From contig NZ_WFLJ01000025.1 of the NCBI RefSeq assembly GCF_009208735.1, positions 21,008 to 85,007 of the forward strand: 64,000 bases of DNA. Reading direction: 5' to 3'. Numbering within the stretch: position 1 is the stretch's first letter; each line of letters opens with the position of its first letter. Positions 33,246 through 41,674 of the stretch are shown in pieces. The notes beneath the pieces were generated by a model. It worked only from the letters and a program-made list of their open reading frames with translations. It made no database searches and was not told where the DNA came from. Made by a program: the position numbers and the translations under genes. The stretch comes from Janthinobacterium rivuli. GTDB lineage: Bacteria; Pseudomonadota; Gammaproteobacteria; Burkholderiales; Burkholderiaceae_D.

Positions 33246-34233
33246 CAACTCCCTACACCCACAAAGCGAGCATAAGGCGGCACTGGGCGCCTCCATGTAT
33301 GTGCCGACCACGCACAAGGACTTGCTGGCGATCGCCAATGGCGACAAATTCAGCCATCTGCGCTCGGTCATCCTTTGCACCGAAGACGCCATCGCGGAAC
33401 GCGACCTCAGTTACGCGCTGTTCAACCTGTCGCTGGCGCTGCAAAACATGTGCGAGGAATCGGATACCTTGCGCTTCGTGCGCGTGCGCAATCTCGACGT
33501 GCTGGCGCGCGTGCTGGCCATGCCGGGCGCCGACAAATTGAGCGGCTTCGTGCTGCCCAAGTCCACGCGCCACAATTTCGCCGCGTATTTCGATCTCGTG
33601 CGCCACACGCATCACTTGCTGATGCCGACCCTGGAAACGGCGGAAGTGTTCGACGACGAGGAAATGAAGCAGTTCCGCATCGTCCTGTCGGCGCCGGAAG
33701 TGCGGCGCCGCATCCTGGCCCTGCGCATCGGCGGCAACGATTTATTAGCCCTGCTGGGCTTGCGCCGCCCCACCAGCGGCACGATTTATTCAACGCCGCT
33801 GGGCCAGGTCATCGGCCGCCTGGTGACGATCTTCAAGCCGCACGGCTTCCAGCTGACGGCGCCCGTCTTCGAGCACCTGTCGCAGGGCAGCTGGCTCGAT
33901 GCCGAAGTGGCGCAGGACATGGCGCACGGCATGATCGCCAAGACGGCCATCCACCCGGATCAGGTGCCGCAGATCGAGCGCCACTATCAGGTGGCGCAGT
34001 CGGACATCGAACTGGCGCTGCGCATCATCGACCCGGACAGCCCGGCCGTGTTCCGCATGCAGGAATCGATGTGCGAAGTGGCCACGCACAGCAGTTGGGC
34101 GCAGCGCATCATCGAGCAGGCGCGCCTGTTCGGCATCCGCCATGCGGCCGACGGCGCCGCGGCGTCAGCACCCCATTTGCATCACTCCTTGAATACTCAA
34201 CTCTCCAGCGACGAAGGGACTGCACGACCATGA
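33238..34233 (+). CDS. HpcH/HpaI-CitE-like lyase of the Ter module
   Basis: 331 residues; overlaps the StiP-like gene by 8 bases and the next gene by 4. A TIM-barrel C-C lyase of the citrate-lyase-beta/HpcH type is supported by RSVILCTEDAIAERDLSYAL near the N-terminus, SGFVLPKSTRHNFAAYFDLV, LRIGGNDLLALLGLRRPTSG and a late segment GMIAKTAIHPDQVPQI, which corresponds to the conserved KxxIHP of CitE proteins. It would cleave or form a C-C bond in a carboxylate intermediate, probably using acetyl-CoA- or pyruvate-like chemistry; the actual substrate is unknown. Confidence 0.87.
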   Translation: MDNNSLHPQSEHKAALGASMYVPTTHKDLLAIANGDKFSHLRSVILCTEDAIAERDLSYALFNLSLALQNMCEESDTLRFVRVRNLDVLARVLAMPGADKLSGFVLPKSTRHNFAAYFDLVRHTHHLLMPTLETAEVFDDEEMKQFRIVLSAPEVRRRILALRIGGNDLLALLGLRRPTSGTIYSTPLGQVIGRLVTIFKPHGFQLTAPVFEHLSQGSWLDAEVAQDMAHGMIAKTAIHPDQVPQIERHYQVAQSDIELALRIIDPDSPAVFRMQESMCEVATHSSWAQRIIEQARLFGIRHAADGAAASAPHLHHSLNTQLSSDEGTARP

Positions 34234-35462
34234 CCAATTTCACACGCGGACAAAAAGGCAAACTGGCTGACCTGGGCTTGATTGGCCCGTTTGCCGTCAC
34301 GCTCGATATCGCATCGGGCTCGATGGAAGTGGACGTCAGCTGCTTCGGCGTCGATGCGGCCGGCAAGCTGTCGGACGACCGCTACATGGTGTTCTACAAC
34401 CAGAAAAGCGCGCCGGACAACGCCGTCACGGTGGAGCTGAACGGCCCCCGCTCCACCTTCCAGGTGGACCTTTCCCGCCTGCCCGCCTCGATCGACAAGC
34501 TGGTGTTCACGGCGGCGACGGAACAGGGCAGCATGCGCGCGCTGGGCAACTCCAGCATGGCGCTGGGCCAGGCGGCCACGTTCGCCTTCACGGGCACCGA
34601 CTTCCAGGACGAGAAAGCCGTCATCATCGGCGAACTGTATCGCCGCGACGGCAGCTGGCGCTTCGGCGCCGTGGGCCAGGGCTTTGCAGGCGGCCTGGCG
34701 GCGCTGCTGAAGCACTTCGGCGGCAGCGAGGCGGCGCAAGCGGCCCCGGCGCCAGCACCCACGCCGGCGGCCCCGCCGGCGGCGAATAAAATCTCGCTGT
34801 CAAAGATCCGCCTGGAAAAACGCGGCGACAAGATCTCGCTCGACAAGCGCGACAGCGGCGGCTATGGCCGCATCCGGGTCAACCTGAACTGGAACCAGAA
34901 CGCGTCGCAAGGCCAGGCGCCCGCCTCCAAGCTCGACACGGGTTTCCTTGGCAAGCTGTTCAACAAGCCGGCCGGCCGCGCGGGCGGCATCGACCTCGAC
35001 ATCGGCTGCCTGTTCGAAATGAGCAGCGGCGCCAAGAGCGCCGTGCAGGCGCTGGGCAACAGCTGGGGCGCGTATGACCGGCCGCCGTACATCCACCTGG
35101 AAGGCGACGACCGCACGGGCAGCGTCAGCAGCGGCGAAAACATCTTCATCAACGGCACCCATTTCGACCAGATCAAGCGCGTGCTCGTGTACGCCTTCAT
35201 CTACGAAGGCGTGCCGAACTGGGCCGCCACGGATGGCGTCGTGACCATCGAGATTCCCGGTCAGCCGACGGTGGAAGTGCGCCTCGACAGCGACAGCCAG
35301 CACGCCATGTGCGCCATCGCCATGCTGGAAAACCACGGCGGCAACCTGCAGGTGACAAAATTGGTGGAATACTTCGGCGGCCAAGGTAAAATCACGGCGC
35401 ACCAGGCCATGGACGAACGCTACAATTTCGGCTTGAACTGGAAAGCCGGACGGAAAGACTAA
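34230..35462 (+). CDS. terA: TerA-like protein with two TerD-type domains
   Basis: 410 residues from ATG 34230, overlapping the lyase stop (ATGA); a much longer in-frame extension is an artefact of GC-rich sequence. Domain 1 (about 1-165: MTNFTRGQKGKLADLG to GLAALLKHFGG) is a divergent TerD fold. A Pro/Ala linker (about 170-190) and a basic segment (KISLSKIRLEKRGDKISLDK) lead to domain 2 (about 205-405), with GIDLDIGCLFEM, GDDRTGSVSSGENIFING and CAIAMLENHGGNLQVTKL. This is the TerA layout. It would act with TerD at the membrane-associated Ter complex. Confidence 0.9.
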   Translation: MTNFTRGQKGKLADLGLIGPFAVTLDIASGSMEVDVSCFGVDAAGKLSDDRYMVFYNQKSAPDNAVTVELNGPRSTFQVDLSRLPASIDKLVFTAATEQGSMRALGNSSMALGQAATFAFTGTDFQDEKAVIIGELYRRDGSWRFGAVGQGFAGGLAALLKHFGGSEAAQAAPAPAPTPAAPPAANKISLSKIRLEKRGDKISLDKRDSGGYGRIRVNLNWNQNASQGQAPASKLDTGFLGKLFNKPAGRAGGIDLDIGCLFEMSSGAKSAVQALGNSWGAYDRPPYIHLEGDDRTGSVSSGENIFINGTHFDQIKRVLVYAFIYEGVPNWAATDGVVTIEIPGQPTVEVRLDSDSQHAMCAIAMLENHGGNLQVTKLVEYFGGQGKITAHQAMDERYNFGLNWKAGRKD

Positions 35463-35495
35463 CTCTTTCTCCAACTAAACAATTCACCCCTTAAC

Positions 35496-35870
35496 ATGAC
35501 CCCTACGACCAAAAAAGTCACCTTCGCCTTCGTCATCTTCCTCGTGGCCGGCTTCCTGCTGCTGGCCGCCTATACGTGGATGGCCCTCAGCTTCTCGTAC
35601 TCGGAAGGCGAACGGGCGGGTTACCTGCAAAAGTTCTCCAAGCGGGGCTGGATCTGCAAGACATGGGAAGGTGAATTGCTGCTGACGGCGCTGCCGGGCA
35701 CCATCCCGGAAAAATTCCAGTTCAGCGTGCGCGACGAGGAAGTGGCGAAGCAGCTGACGGCCGCCGCCGGCAAGCGCATCCTCGTCACCTACAGCCAGCA
35801 CAAGGGCGTGCCCACGCAATGCTTCGGCGAGACGGAATATTTTGCCGATAAAGTCGTGTTGAGCCAGTAA
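35496..35870 (+). CDS. Membrane-anchored conserved protein of unknown function
   Basis: 124 residues with one N-terminal membrane segment (about 8-30, FAFVIFLVAGFLLLAAYTWM). The soluble domain has SYSEGERAGYLQKFSKRGW, ICKTWEGELLL and YSQHKGVPTQCFGETEYF. I recall database entries naming this family '6-phosphogluconate dehydrogenase', but nothing in the sequence supports that. It follows terA by 33 bases, so it may be the last gene of the Ter transcript or simply a neighbour. Confidence 0.75.
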   Translation: MTPTTKKVTFAFVIFLVAGFLLLAAYTWMALSFSYSEGERAGYLQKFSKRGWICKTWEGELLLTALPGTIPEKFQFSVRDEEVAKQLTAAAGKRILVTYSQHKGVPTQCFGETEYFADKVVLSQ

Positions 35871-36133
35871 CACCGCCGTTCCCGCAGTCCAGCGCCGGCA
35901 GCCCTTGCTGGCCGGCGCTCTCCCCCTCCCGCCCCCGCATGTCTCCCCCGCCAGAATAACTTTCTAGCAAGAAATTTATTGCGCGCCTCACACATTCTCA
36001 CTTTCTTATACACTTGCGCAACTAGTTCTGACTGAAACAATCTACGAATGTAGCAAATAGGCGTGACGGTTACCCTTCCGCATGACGTCCAGCCAGCCGA
36101 CCTTTAGCGTGCATCATCACCATCGGATACCTC

Positions 36134-37087
36134 ATGCGCAAGCAACTTTCCGCCCTGGCCCTGCTGGCCGCCTCGCTCCCCCTGTCCGTCCAGGCACAGG
36201 ACCTGTCCGGCATGGCCGGCGCCCTGAAAGTCAACTCGACCAATGAGCGCACCTTTGTCGCCGCCGTCAGCTACACACAGCCGGTCGGCGAGCACAACGC
36301 CGTCAGCCTGTCCTACATCAATGAAGGCCACCCGGAAGACCATCACCGCGACGGCATGGCGGGCCAGTTCTGGCTGCGCACGAAGAAGGTGGAGCAGGGC
36401 CTGATGGTGGGCGCCGGCGCGGGACGCTATTTTTTCTTCGACACGGCCAGGACCGACGACGGCCTGCACAACTTCGACAATGACCATGGCTGGGGTTCCA
36501 TCGTCAGCCTGCAGGCGCGCTGGCAGTTCGACAACCGCTGGTATGCGCAAGCGCAGCTCAACCGCATCAAGCCGGACGGCAAGGACAACACCACGCACCT
36601 GCTGATCGGCGCCGGCTACCGCTACGATGGCGTGCCGGGCGCCAAGCTGCACTTGCAGAACTGGGCGCACGACGACACCCTGACCTTATCGACGGGCCAC
36701 ACCATCGTCAACAGCTTGCGCTCCGAGTCCTCGCGCCCGTTCACCCTGGAATACCGGCGCGCGGCGGGAAAATACGTGGACTGGACGGTCACCGCCCTCG
36801 ATGAAGGCGATACGGACCTGGCGCACCGGCGCGGCGTGGCCGCCCAGCTGTGGCTGATCCGCTCACTGAATGAAAAGGTGGAATTCGGCATGGGCGGCGG
36901 CCCCTACCTGGCGTGGGACGGGCGCGACACCCAGGGCCACAGCACGCGCCTGACCGGCTTGCTGTCAGCCGTGGCCCGCTACCACGTCAACCGCCGCTGG
37001 GTGGCGCAAGTGGCGTGGAACCGGGTGGTGACGGATTACCACCGCGATGCGGATGTGCTACTGGTGGGGGTGGGACGGAAGTTTTGA
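36134..37087 (+). CDS. Outer-membrane beta-barrel protein, unknown function
   Basis: 317 residues with a signal peptide ending SVQAQD. The mature part is a series of amphipathic beta strands alternating with charged turns (TFVAAVSYTQPVGEHNAVSLS, WYAQAQLNRIKPDGKDN, KYVDWTVTALDEGDT) and ends VLLVGVGRKF with a terminal Phe, as in barrels recognised by BamA. About 12-14 strands are plausible. It is monocistronic, with convergent neighbour on the other side of a palindromic element. The ligand and role are unknown. Confidence 0.78.
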   Translation: MRKQLSALALLAASLPLSVQAQDLSGMAGALKVNSTNERTFVAAVSYTQPVGEHNAVSLSYINEGHPEDHHRDGMAGQFWLRTKKVEQGLMVGAGAGRYFFFDTARTDDGLHNFDNDHGWGSIVSLQARWQFDNRWYAQAQLNRIKPDGKDNTTHLLIGAGYRYDGVPGAKLHLQNWAHDDTLTLSTGHTIVNSLRSESSRPFTLEYRRAAGKYVDWTVTALDEGDTDLAHRRGVAAQLWLIRSLNEKVEFGMGGGPYLAWDGRDTQGHSTRLTGLLSAVARYHVNRRWVAQVAWNRVVTDYHRDADVLLVGVGRKF

Positions 37088-37119
37088 GCGAGATGCAGAC
37101 GTAACCCAAACCTAGGACT

Positions 37120-37186
37120 GGGGTCGGTCGCTGCGCGATTGGAACGCAGTCCATTGGACTGCGTTTCCCCATTAAGGTCCGACCCC
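37120..37186. repeat. Palindromic intergenic element
   Basis: Nested inverted repeats: outer GGGGTCGG (37120-37127) with CCGACCCC (37179-37186), inner AACGCAGTCC (37143-37152) with GGACTGCGTT (37156-37165) around a 3-base loop. It lies in the gap between two convergent genes. It has the look of a REP/BIME-type dispersed element and could also form the 3' end of both transcripts. Only one copy is in this window. Confidence 0.65.
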
Positions 37187-37210
37187 GGGTGTTATCGGGT
37201 TTTCAGGCCT

Positions 37211-39658
37211 TCAACGTGAGCGCCAGACGGCGCCTGCCTCGTTAGGCTGCGTCAGACGCTCGATCACTTCGCGCGTCAAGCTGGCCGAGCTCACTTGTTC
37301 GGCTTTCGCGCGGGCCGCGCTCAAGGAGCTGGAAAAGACGCTTTGCGGCTGCTCCAGGCTGGCGCGCAGGGCGGCTAGTTCGCGCTCCTGCTGCTGCGCG
37401 CGCGCCGTTTCCAGGTCCAGCAATTGCTGCTTGGCCTCGGCCATCGCGCGCGTCGTGTCGGCCGCCTTGCGCTGCAGGGCGGCATGGGCCTGGGCGCTGG
37501 CCAGCAAGGCTTGCTGCGCAGCGAGCTTCTCGCCGGCGGCCTGCTGCGCGGCCCGTTCCAGCTGCTCGCGCTGGCGCATGGCGTCGAGCGCCTGCTGTTC
37601 CATGGCGGCGCGCGTTTCCGCTGCGGCCGTCGCCTGCTTTTCCGCTTCCAGGCGGCCGGCGATGGCTTGCGAGGCGCGCTCTTCGGCACTGCTGGTCTGG
37701 CGCTGCTGCACCAGTTTTTGCGCGATCAGGGCCAGCGACTCGCGCTCGGCCGCGACGAAATCGCGCTCGGACGCCAGCAGCGCTTCGGCGGCTTGCGCCT
37801 TGTCTTCTTCCACGCGGGCGCGCTCGCTATGCACCTGCCCCAGTTCCACGGCCAGGCGCGCCTGCACCTGCACGGCTTGCGCGGCGGCGGCTTTCTTTTC
37901 GCCTTCGACCAGGGCCTGGTCCATCAGGATGCGGATGGCGTCGGCTTCCTTCTGCGCCGCTTCCCGCAAGGCCTGTTCGGCGGCATGCTGGCCGCGCAGC
38001 AGTTCCGCTTGCGCGCCTTCGGCGGCGATGCGTTCCTGCGCCGCGGCGAACGCCAGCGCTTCCGCTTCCAGTTTCTCTTTCAGGGCGGCGATGGCGGCTT
38101 GTTCGGCGGCCAGGCGCTCCTGCTCGGCCTGCAGCAACTGCTCTGCCTGCCGGGCTTTTTCCTGCGCCAGTTGCGACACTTGCGCCTGCGCGGCCAATGT
38201 CGCCTGGCCGGCATCGACCTCGGCCTGCTCGGCTGCGTTCTGGCTGGCGGCCAGTTCCGCCGCCTGACGCGCCAGCTCGGCCCGTTCCTGCGCCAGGCTG
38301 GCGGCGCGCTGCTGCTCTTCCAGTTCGCGGGCGGCCGCCACGGCGGCTGCCTGTTCGGCCGCTTCGCGTGCCTTGGTTTCCTCGAGGGCCGCCGTTTCCG
38401 CTTCCAGCTTGGCGTGGCCGGCGATTTCCGCATCCTGTTCGGCGGCCACGCGGGCCAGCGCCACGGCGCGCAGCTGGCGGTCCACCTCGATGCGCGCCTC
38501 GGTGGCGGCAAGGATGCGCACGTCGGCGTCGCGGCGCGCCTGCGCGCTGGCCACGGCGACCATTTCCAGGCGCTCGCGGTGGATGGCCGCGTCGCGCAAT
38601 TCCTTTTCCGTCTGCAGGCGCAAACGCAGGGACTGCGCCGCATGGCGCTCCGATTCCGCCTGCGCCAGCGCGATCGCTTCGCGTTCCTGTTCCAGGTGCG
38701 CCAGCGCGCGCGCCTCTTCCAGCGCGCGCACTTCGGCGGCGGCGCGGTTGAAGGCCGATTCCAGCGCGATCTGGTCGGCGCGCTCGCGCTGCACCGTCAA
38801 GTCCAGCGCTTCGCTTTCCGCTTCGGCCAGCATCTGCGCCGTCTGGCGCGCGCCGTGCGCATGGCGCTCGCGTTCACGCGCCAGCACGGCGACTCGTGCA
38901 TCGGCCGAGGCGATGCCCACCATTTCTTCCTTGGCCGCCTGCACGGCGGCCACGCGCTCGACGGCTTGCAGGCGCGCCTGCTCCGTCTGCACCTGCAATT
39001 CCTCGGCGGCGCGGGCCGCCTGCTCGGCCAGTTCCGATTGCACCGCCACTTGCTCGCTGGCGCGCAGGCGGCTTTCCTGCTCGGCGCGCGCGCGCTGTTC
39101 GGCGGCCAGGCGGATGGCATTGTCGGACTCCACGCGGGCGCGCAATTCGGCCGTCTCCTGCTTGACGGCTTCCAGGCGGGCCACACTCGCTTGCGCGGCG
39201 GCGCGCATGGTGTCGAGGCGTTCGCGGTTGGCGGCGATGGCTTCTTCGGCCGCCTGCGCATTTTGCTGCGCGGCGGCGGCGGCGGCCGCGTCGATGGCGG
39301 CGCGGTCCTCGGCCAGCGAGCGCACGCGCGCCTCGGCCAAGGCCCGGCTTTCGGCGGCGCAGGTGGCCTTCGCTTCCGCTTCCACGCGGGCAATCGCCTC
39401 GTGGATGGCTTTCAATTCCATTTTCTGGCGTTCGGCGGCGGGCGCCTTGCTGTCGGTTTCCGCTGCCGGTTCGGCTTGCGGTTCGGGCATCGCGGCGACG
39501 GGAGCCTCAGGGACAGGCGCTGGCGCAGGTACGTCAGCCTTGCGCTCCAGGTCCTTGAAATCATGCAGCGAAACGATGCTGTCCTGGTCGAACTCGTCGT
39601 CAGCCGAATAGGCGACGGTGAGGGAGGCGGCCTGGCGCTGATTTTGCTGTGCTTGCAT
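37211..39658 (-). CDS. 815-residue alanine-rich coiled-coil protein
   Basis: No signal peptide or membrane segment. Residues about 1-90 are acidic and Pro/Ala-rich (PAPAPVPEAPVAAMPEPQ). From about 80 to 770 the protein is almost all Ala, Glu, Gln, Arg and Leu in helical heptads (for example LAEARVRSLAEDRAAIDAA, AAEQERLAAEQAAIAALKE), so a rod of up to about 100 nm is possible if it is continuous helix (estimate at 0.15 nm per residue). The last 45 residues break the pattern (QPQSVFSSSLSAARAKAEQV onward). No enzymatic motif. Possibly a cytoskeletal or polar scaffold protein; I do not recognise it. Long open frames on the opposite strand are by-products of its composition. Confidence 0.82.
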   Translation of the reverse strand: MQAQQNQRQAASLTVAYSADDEFDQDSIVSLHDFKDLERKADVPAPAPVPEAPVAAMPEPQAEPAAETDSKAPAAERQKMELKAIHEAIARVEAEAKATCAAESRALAEARVRSLAEDRAAIDAAAAAAAQQNAQAAEEAIAANRERLDTMRAAAQASVARLEAVKQETAELRARVESDNAIRLAAEQRARAEQESRLRASEQVAVQSELAEQAARAAEELQVQTEQARLQAVERVAAVQAAKEEMVGIASADARVAVLARERERHAHGARQTAQMLAEAESEALDLTVQRERADQIALESAFNRAAAEVRALEEARALAHLEQEREAIALAQAESERHAAQSLRLRLQTEKELRDAAIHRERLEMVAVASAQARRDADVRILAATEARIEVDRQLRAVALARVAAEQDAEIAGHAKLEAETAALEETKAREAAEQAAAVAAARELEEQQRAASLAQERAELARQAAELAASQNAAEQAEVDAGQATLAAQAQVSQLAQEKARQAEQLLQAEQERLAAEQAAIAALKEKLEAEALAFAAAQERIAAEGAQAELLRGQHAAEQALREAAQKEADAIRILMDQALVEGEKKAAAAQAVQVQARLAVELGQVHSERARVEEDKAQAAEALLASERDFVAAERESLALIAQKLVQQRQTSSAEERASQAIAGRLEAEKQATAAAETRAAMEQQALDAMRQREQLERAAQQAAGEKLAAQQALLASAQAHAALQRKAADTTRAMAEAKQQLLDLETARAQQQERELAALRASLEQPQSVFSSSLSAARAKAEQVSSASLTREVIERLTQPNEAGAVWRSR

Positions 39659-39782
39659 GATTTCTCGCTTATTCGGGTGAATTCCGTTGCTTATGGGAAT
39701 TTATTACCACCATTATCGAACAGGCATGCACAAATCAGCGCGGCAAGAAGAGGGGCGTTTACCTTTCTTTTCGCTATTTAAC

Positions 39783-40805
39783 TCAAATTGGCCATAAGGG
39801 AGCTTCGTCCATCAGCGCCACCTGCTCGCGCAATTCGAGGATGCGGTCCTGCCAGTAGCGCTGCGTGTTAAACCACGGGAAGGCGACGGGGAAGGCGGGA
39901 TCGTCCCAGCGGCGCGCCAGCCAGGCCGAGTAATGGATCAGGCGCAACGTGCGCAGCGCTTCGACCAGGTACAGCTGGCGCGGGTCGAAATCGCAGAAAT
40001 CCTCGTAACCGGCCAGGATGTCGCTCATCTGGCGCACCTGGTCGCCGCGCTCGCCCGACAGCATCATCCACAGGTCCTGGATGGCCGGTCCCATGCGGCT
40101 GTCGTCGAAATCGACGAAATGGGGGCCGGCATCCGTCCACAGCACGTTGCCGCCATGGCAATCGCCATGCGTGCGCAGCACGGCCACGTCGCCCGCGCGG
40201 TCATAGCAGCGCTTGACGCCATCGAGCGCCTGCTGCGCCACGCTGGAATACGCGGCCAGCAGCTCGGGCGGCAAAAAATTACCCTCCAGCAAGAACTCGC
40301 GCGGCTCGACGCCGAACGTCTGGTGATCGAGCGCCGGCCGTTCCTGGTAGCTGGACAGCGCGCCGACGGCGTGGATGCGGCCGATGAAGCGCCCTATCCA
40401 TTCCAGGGTGGCCGGGTCGTCCAGCTCGGGCGCGCGGCCGCCGTGGCGGGGGAAGACGGCGAAGCGGAAGCCCTGGTACTGGTGCAGGGTGCTGCCATTG
40501 ATTTCCAGCGCCGGCACCACCTGGATTTCGCGCTCGACCAGTTCCGAGACGAACGCATGCTCCTCCAGGATGGCCGTCTCGCTCCAGCGCGCGGGACGGT
40601 AAAACTTGGCCACCAGGGGCGCGCCGTCTTCGATGCCCACCTGGTAGACGCGGTTTTCATAGCTGTTCAGGGCCAGCAGACGGCCATCGCCGCGCAAGCC
40701 CACGCTGTCGAGGGCGTCGAGCACGCAATCGGGGCTCAGGGCGGAAAAGGGATGGACGGGCCGGTCGTCCTCGTGCGGCTGGTTTTCATTGTGCATAAGC
40801 GACAT
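39783..40805 (-). CDS. srkA: Stress response kinase A (SrkA/YihE)
   Basis: About 340 residues from ATG 40805 (MSLMHNENQ; the ATG three codons on is also possible). It is a choline-kinase-like Ser/Thr protein kinase: LLALNSYENRVYQVG and LVAKFYRPARWSETAILEEH (ATP-binding Lys), RTHGDCHGGNVLW (catalytic loop Asp/Asn) and FVDFDDSRMGP (metal-binding Asp). The E. coli protein protects cells from stress-induced death linked to envelope and oxidative damage. A longer N-terminal frame extends into the divergent gene and is rejected. Confidence 0.92.
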   Translation of the reverse strand: MSLMHNENQPHEDDRPVHPFSALSPDCVLDALDSVGLRGDGRLLALNSYENRVYQVGIEDGAPLVAKFYRPARWSETAILEEHAFVSELVEREIQVVPALEINGSTLHQYQGFRFAVFPRHGGRAPELDDPATLEWIGRFIGRIHAVGALSSYQERPALDHQTFGVEPREFLLEGNFLPPELLAAYSSVAQQALDGVKRCYDRAGDVAVLRTHGDCHGGNVLWTDAGPHFVDFDDSRMGPAIQDLWMMLSGERGDQVRQMSDILAGYEDFCDFDPRQLYLVEALRTLRLIHYSAWLARRWDDPAFPVAFPWFNTQRYWQDRILELREQVALMDEAPLWPI

Positions 40806-40899
40806 TGTAAGGCGCGCGCGGGCCGCCGGTGCAAACACTTCGGTGATGAAGCGCCGCAAGGCGTATACTGGCGGCTTACATTTCATCAAAGAGCAAGCC

Positions 40900-41598
40900 A
40901 TGCAACTCGAACAGCCATTATCAGAAAAAGAATTCGACGAATTAGACCAATTCCTGTTGTCGGAGCGCTGCTCCGAAGACGCGATGACCATGGATATGCT
41001 GCACGGCTATCTGACGGCCGTCGCCATCGGCCCGGAACCGATCATGCCGGCCGAGTGGTTGCCGCGCGTGTGGGGCGAAGATGCCGAAGATGCGCCGAAA
41101 TTCAAGAACAGCAAGGAAGAAGAACGCATCGTCAACCTGATCATGCGCTTCATGAACGAAGTGCTGGTGACGTTTGAAGTGGCGCCGAAAGAGTTCGAAG
41201 CCCTGTTCGTCGAGCACGACTACGAAGGCCAGACCCTGATCGACGCCGAAGCCTGGTGCTGGGGCTTCTGGGACGGCATGGAGCTGCGTCCCGGCTCGTG
41301 GAACGAGATCTGGGATTCCGAAGTGGCCGAACTGATGCAGCCGATCTACCTGCTGGGCGCCGACGAAATCAAGGAAGAAGAACTGAAACTGGTGGAAGAC
41401 CCGGTCAAGGCGCACAAGCTGGCGCAGGAACTGGAAGCGAACCTGCCGGCCATCCACCGTTTCTGGGTACCACGCCGCAAGGCTCCCGTGCAAACCATGA
41501 AGCGCGAAGAGCCGAAAGTGGGCCGCAACGACGACTGCCCTTGCGGCAGCGGCAAGAAGTTCAAGAAATGCTGCGGCGCCGAGCCGGCAGCCGAGTAA
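40900..41598 (+). CDS. UPF0149/YecA family protein with SEC-C zinc motif
   Basis: 232 residues from ATG 40900 with a gagcaag site. The N-terminal UPF0149 helices include SEDAMTMDMLHGYLTAVAIG. An acidic C-terminal region leads to GRNDDCPCGSGKKFKKCCG, the SEC-C zinc motif also found at the end of SecA, here at residues about 208-226. YecA proteins with this motif bind ribosomes or SecA partners in some bacteria. It is divergent from srkA, with 94 bases between starts. Confidence 0.92.
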   Translation: MQLEQPLSEKEFDELDQFLLSERCSEDAMTMDMLHGYLTAVAIGPEPIMPAEWLPRVWGEDAEDAPKFKNSKEEERIVNLIMRFMNEVLVTFEVAPKEFEALFVEHDYEGQTLIDAEAWCWGFWDGMELRPGSWNEIWDSEVAELMQPIYLLGADEIKEEELKLVEDPVKAHKLAQELEANLPAIHRFWVPRRKAPVQTMKREEPKVGRNDDCPCGSGKKFKKCCGAEPAAE

Positions 41599-41617
41599 TA
41601 CCGCAGTAGCATCCATC

Positions 41618-41640
41618 TGCGCCGGCGTCCTGCCGGCGCA
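41618..41640 (+). other. Hairpin after the YecA-like gene
   Basis: TGCGCCGGC (41618-41626) and GCCGGCGCA (41632-41640) with a 5-base loop, 20 bases after the stop. There is no U-tract. It may stabilise the 3' end or terminate transcription weakly before the LysR gene. Confidence 0.45.
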
Positions 41641-41674
41641 GCGCTGGCGCCGGCCCACCGGCTATAATCGGCGC

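Noticed and set aside
33375..34229. Long in-frame N-terminal extension of TerA through the lyase gene
   Set aside because: It would overlap the lyase in another frame by 855 bases and consists of Arg/Gly/Ala-rich noise; the ATGA-coupled ATG at 34230 gives a normal TerA.
37424..39781. 785-codon frame opposite the coiled-coil gene
   Set aside because: Gly/Leu/Arg/Phe-rich mirror of the Ala/Glu/Gln-rich rod protein. The minus-strand reading has a sensible coiled-coil structure, and this one has none.
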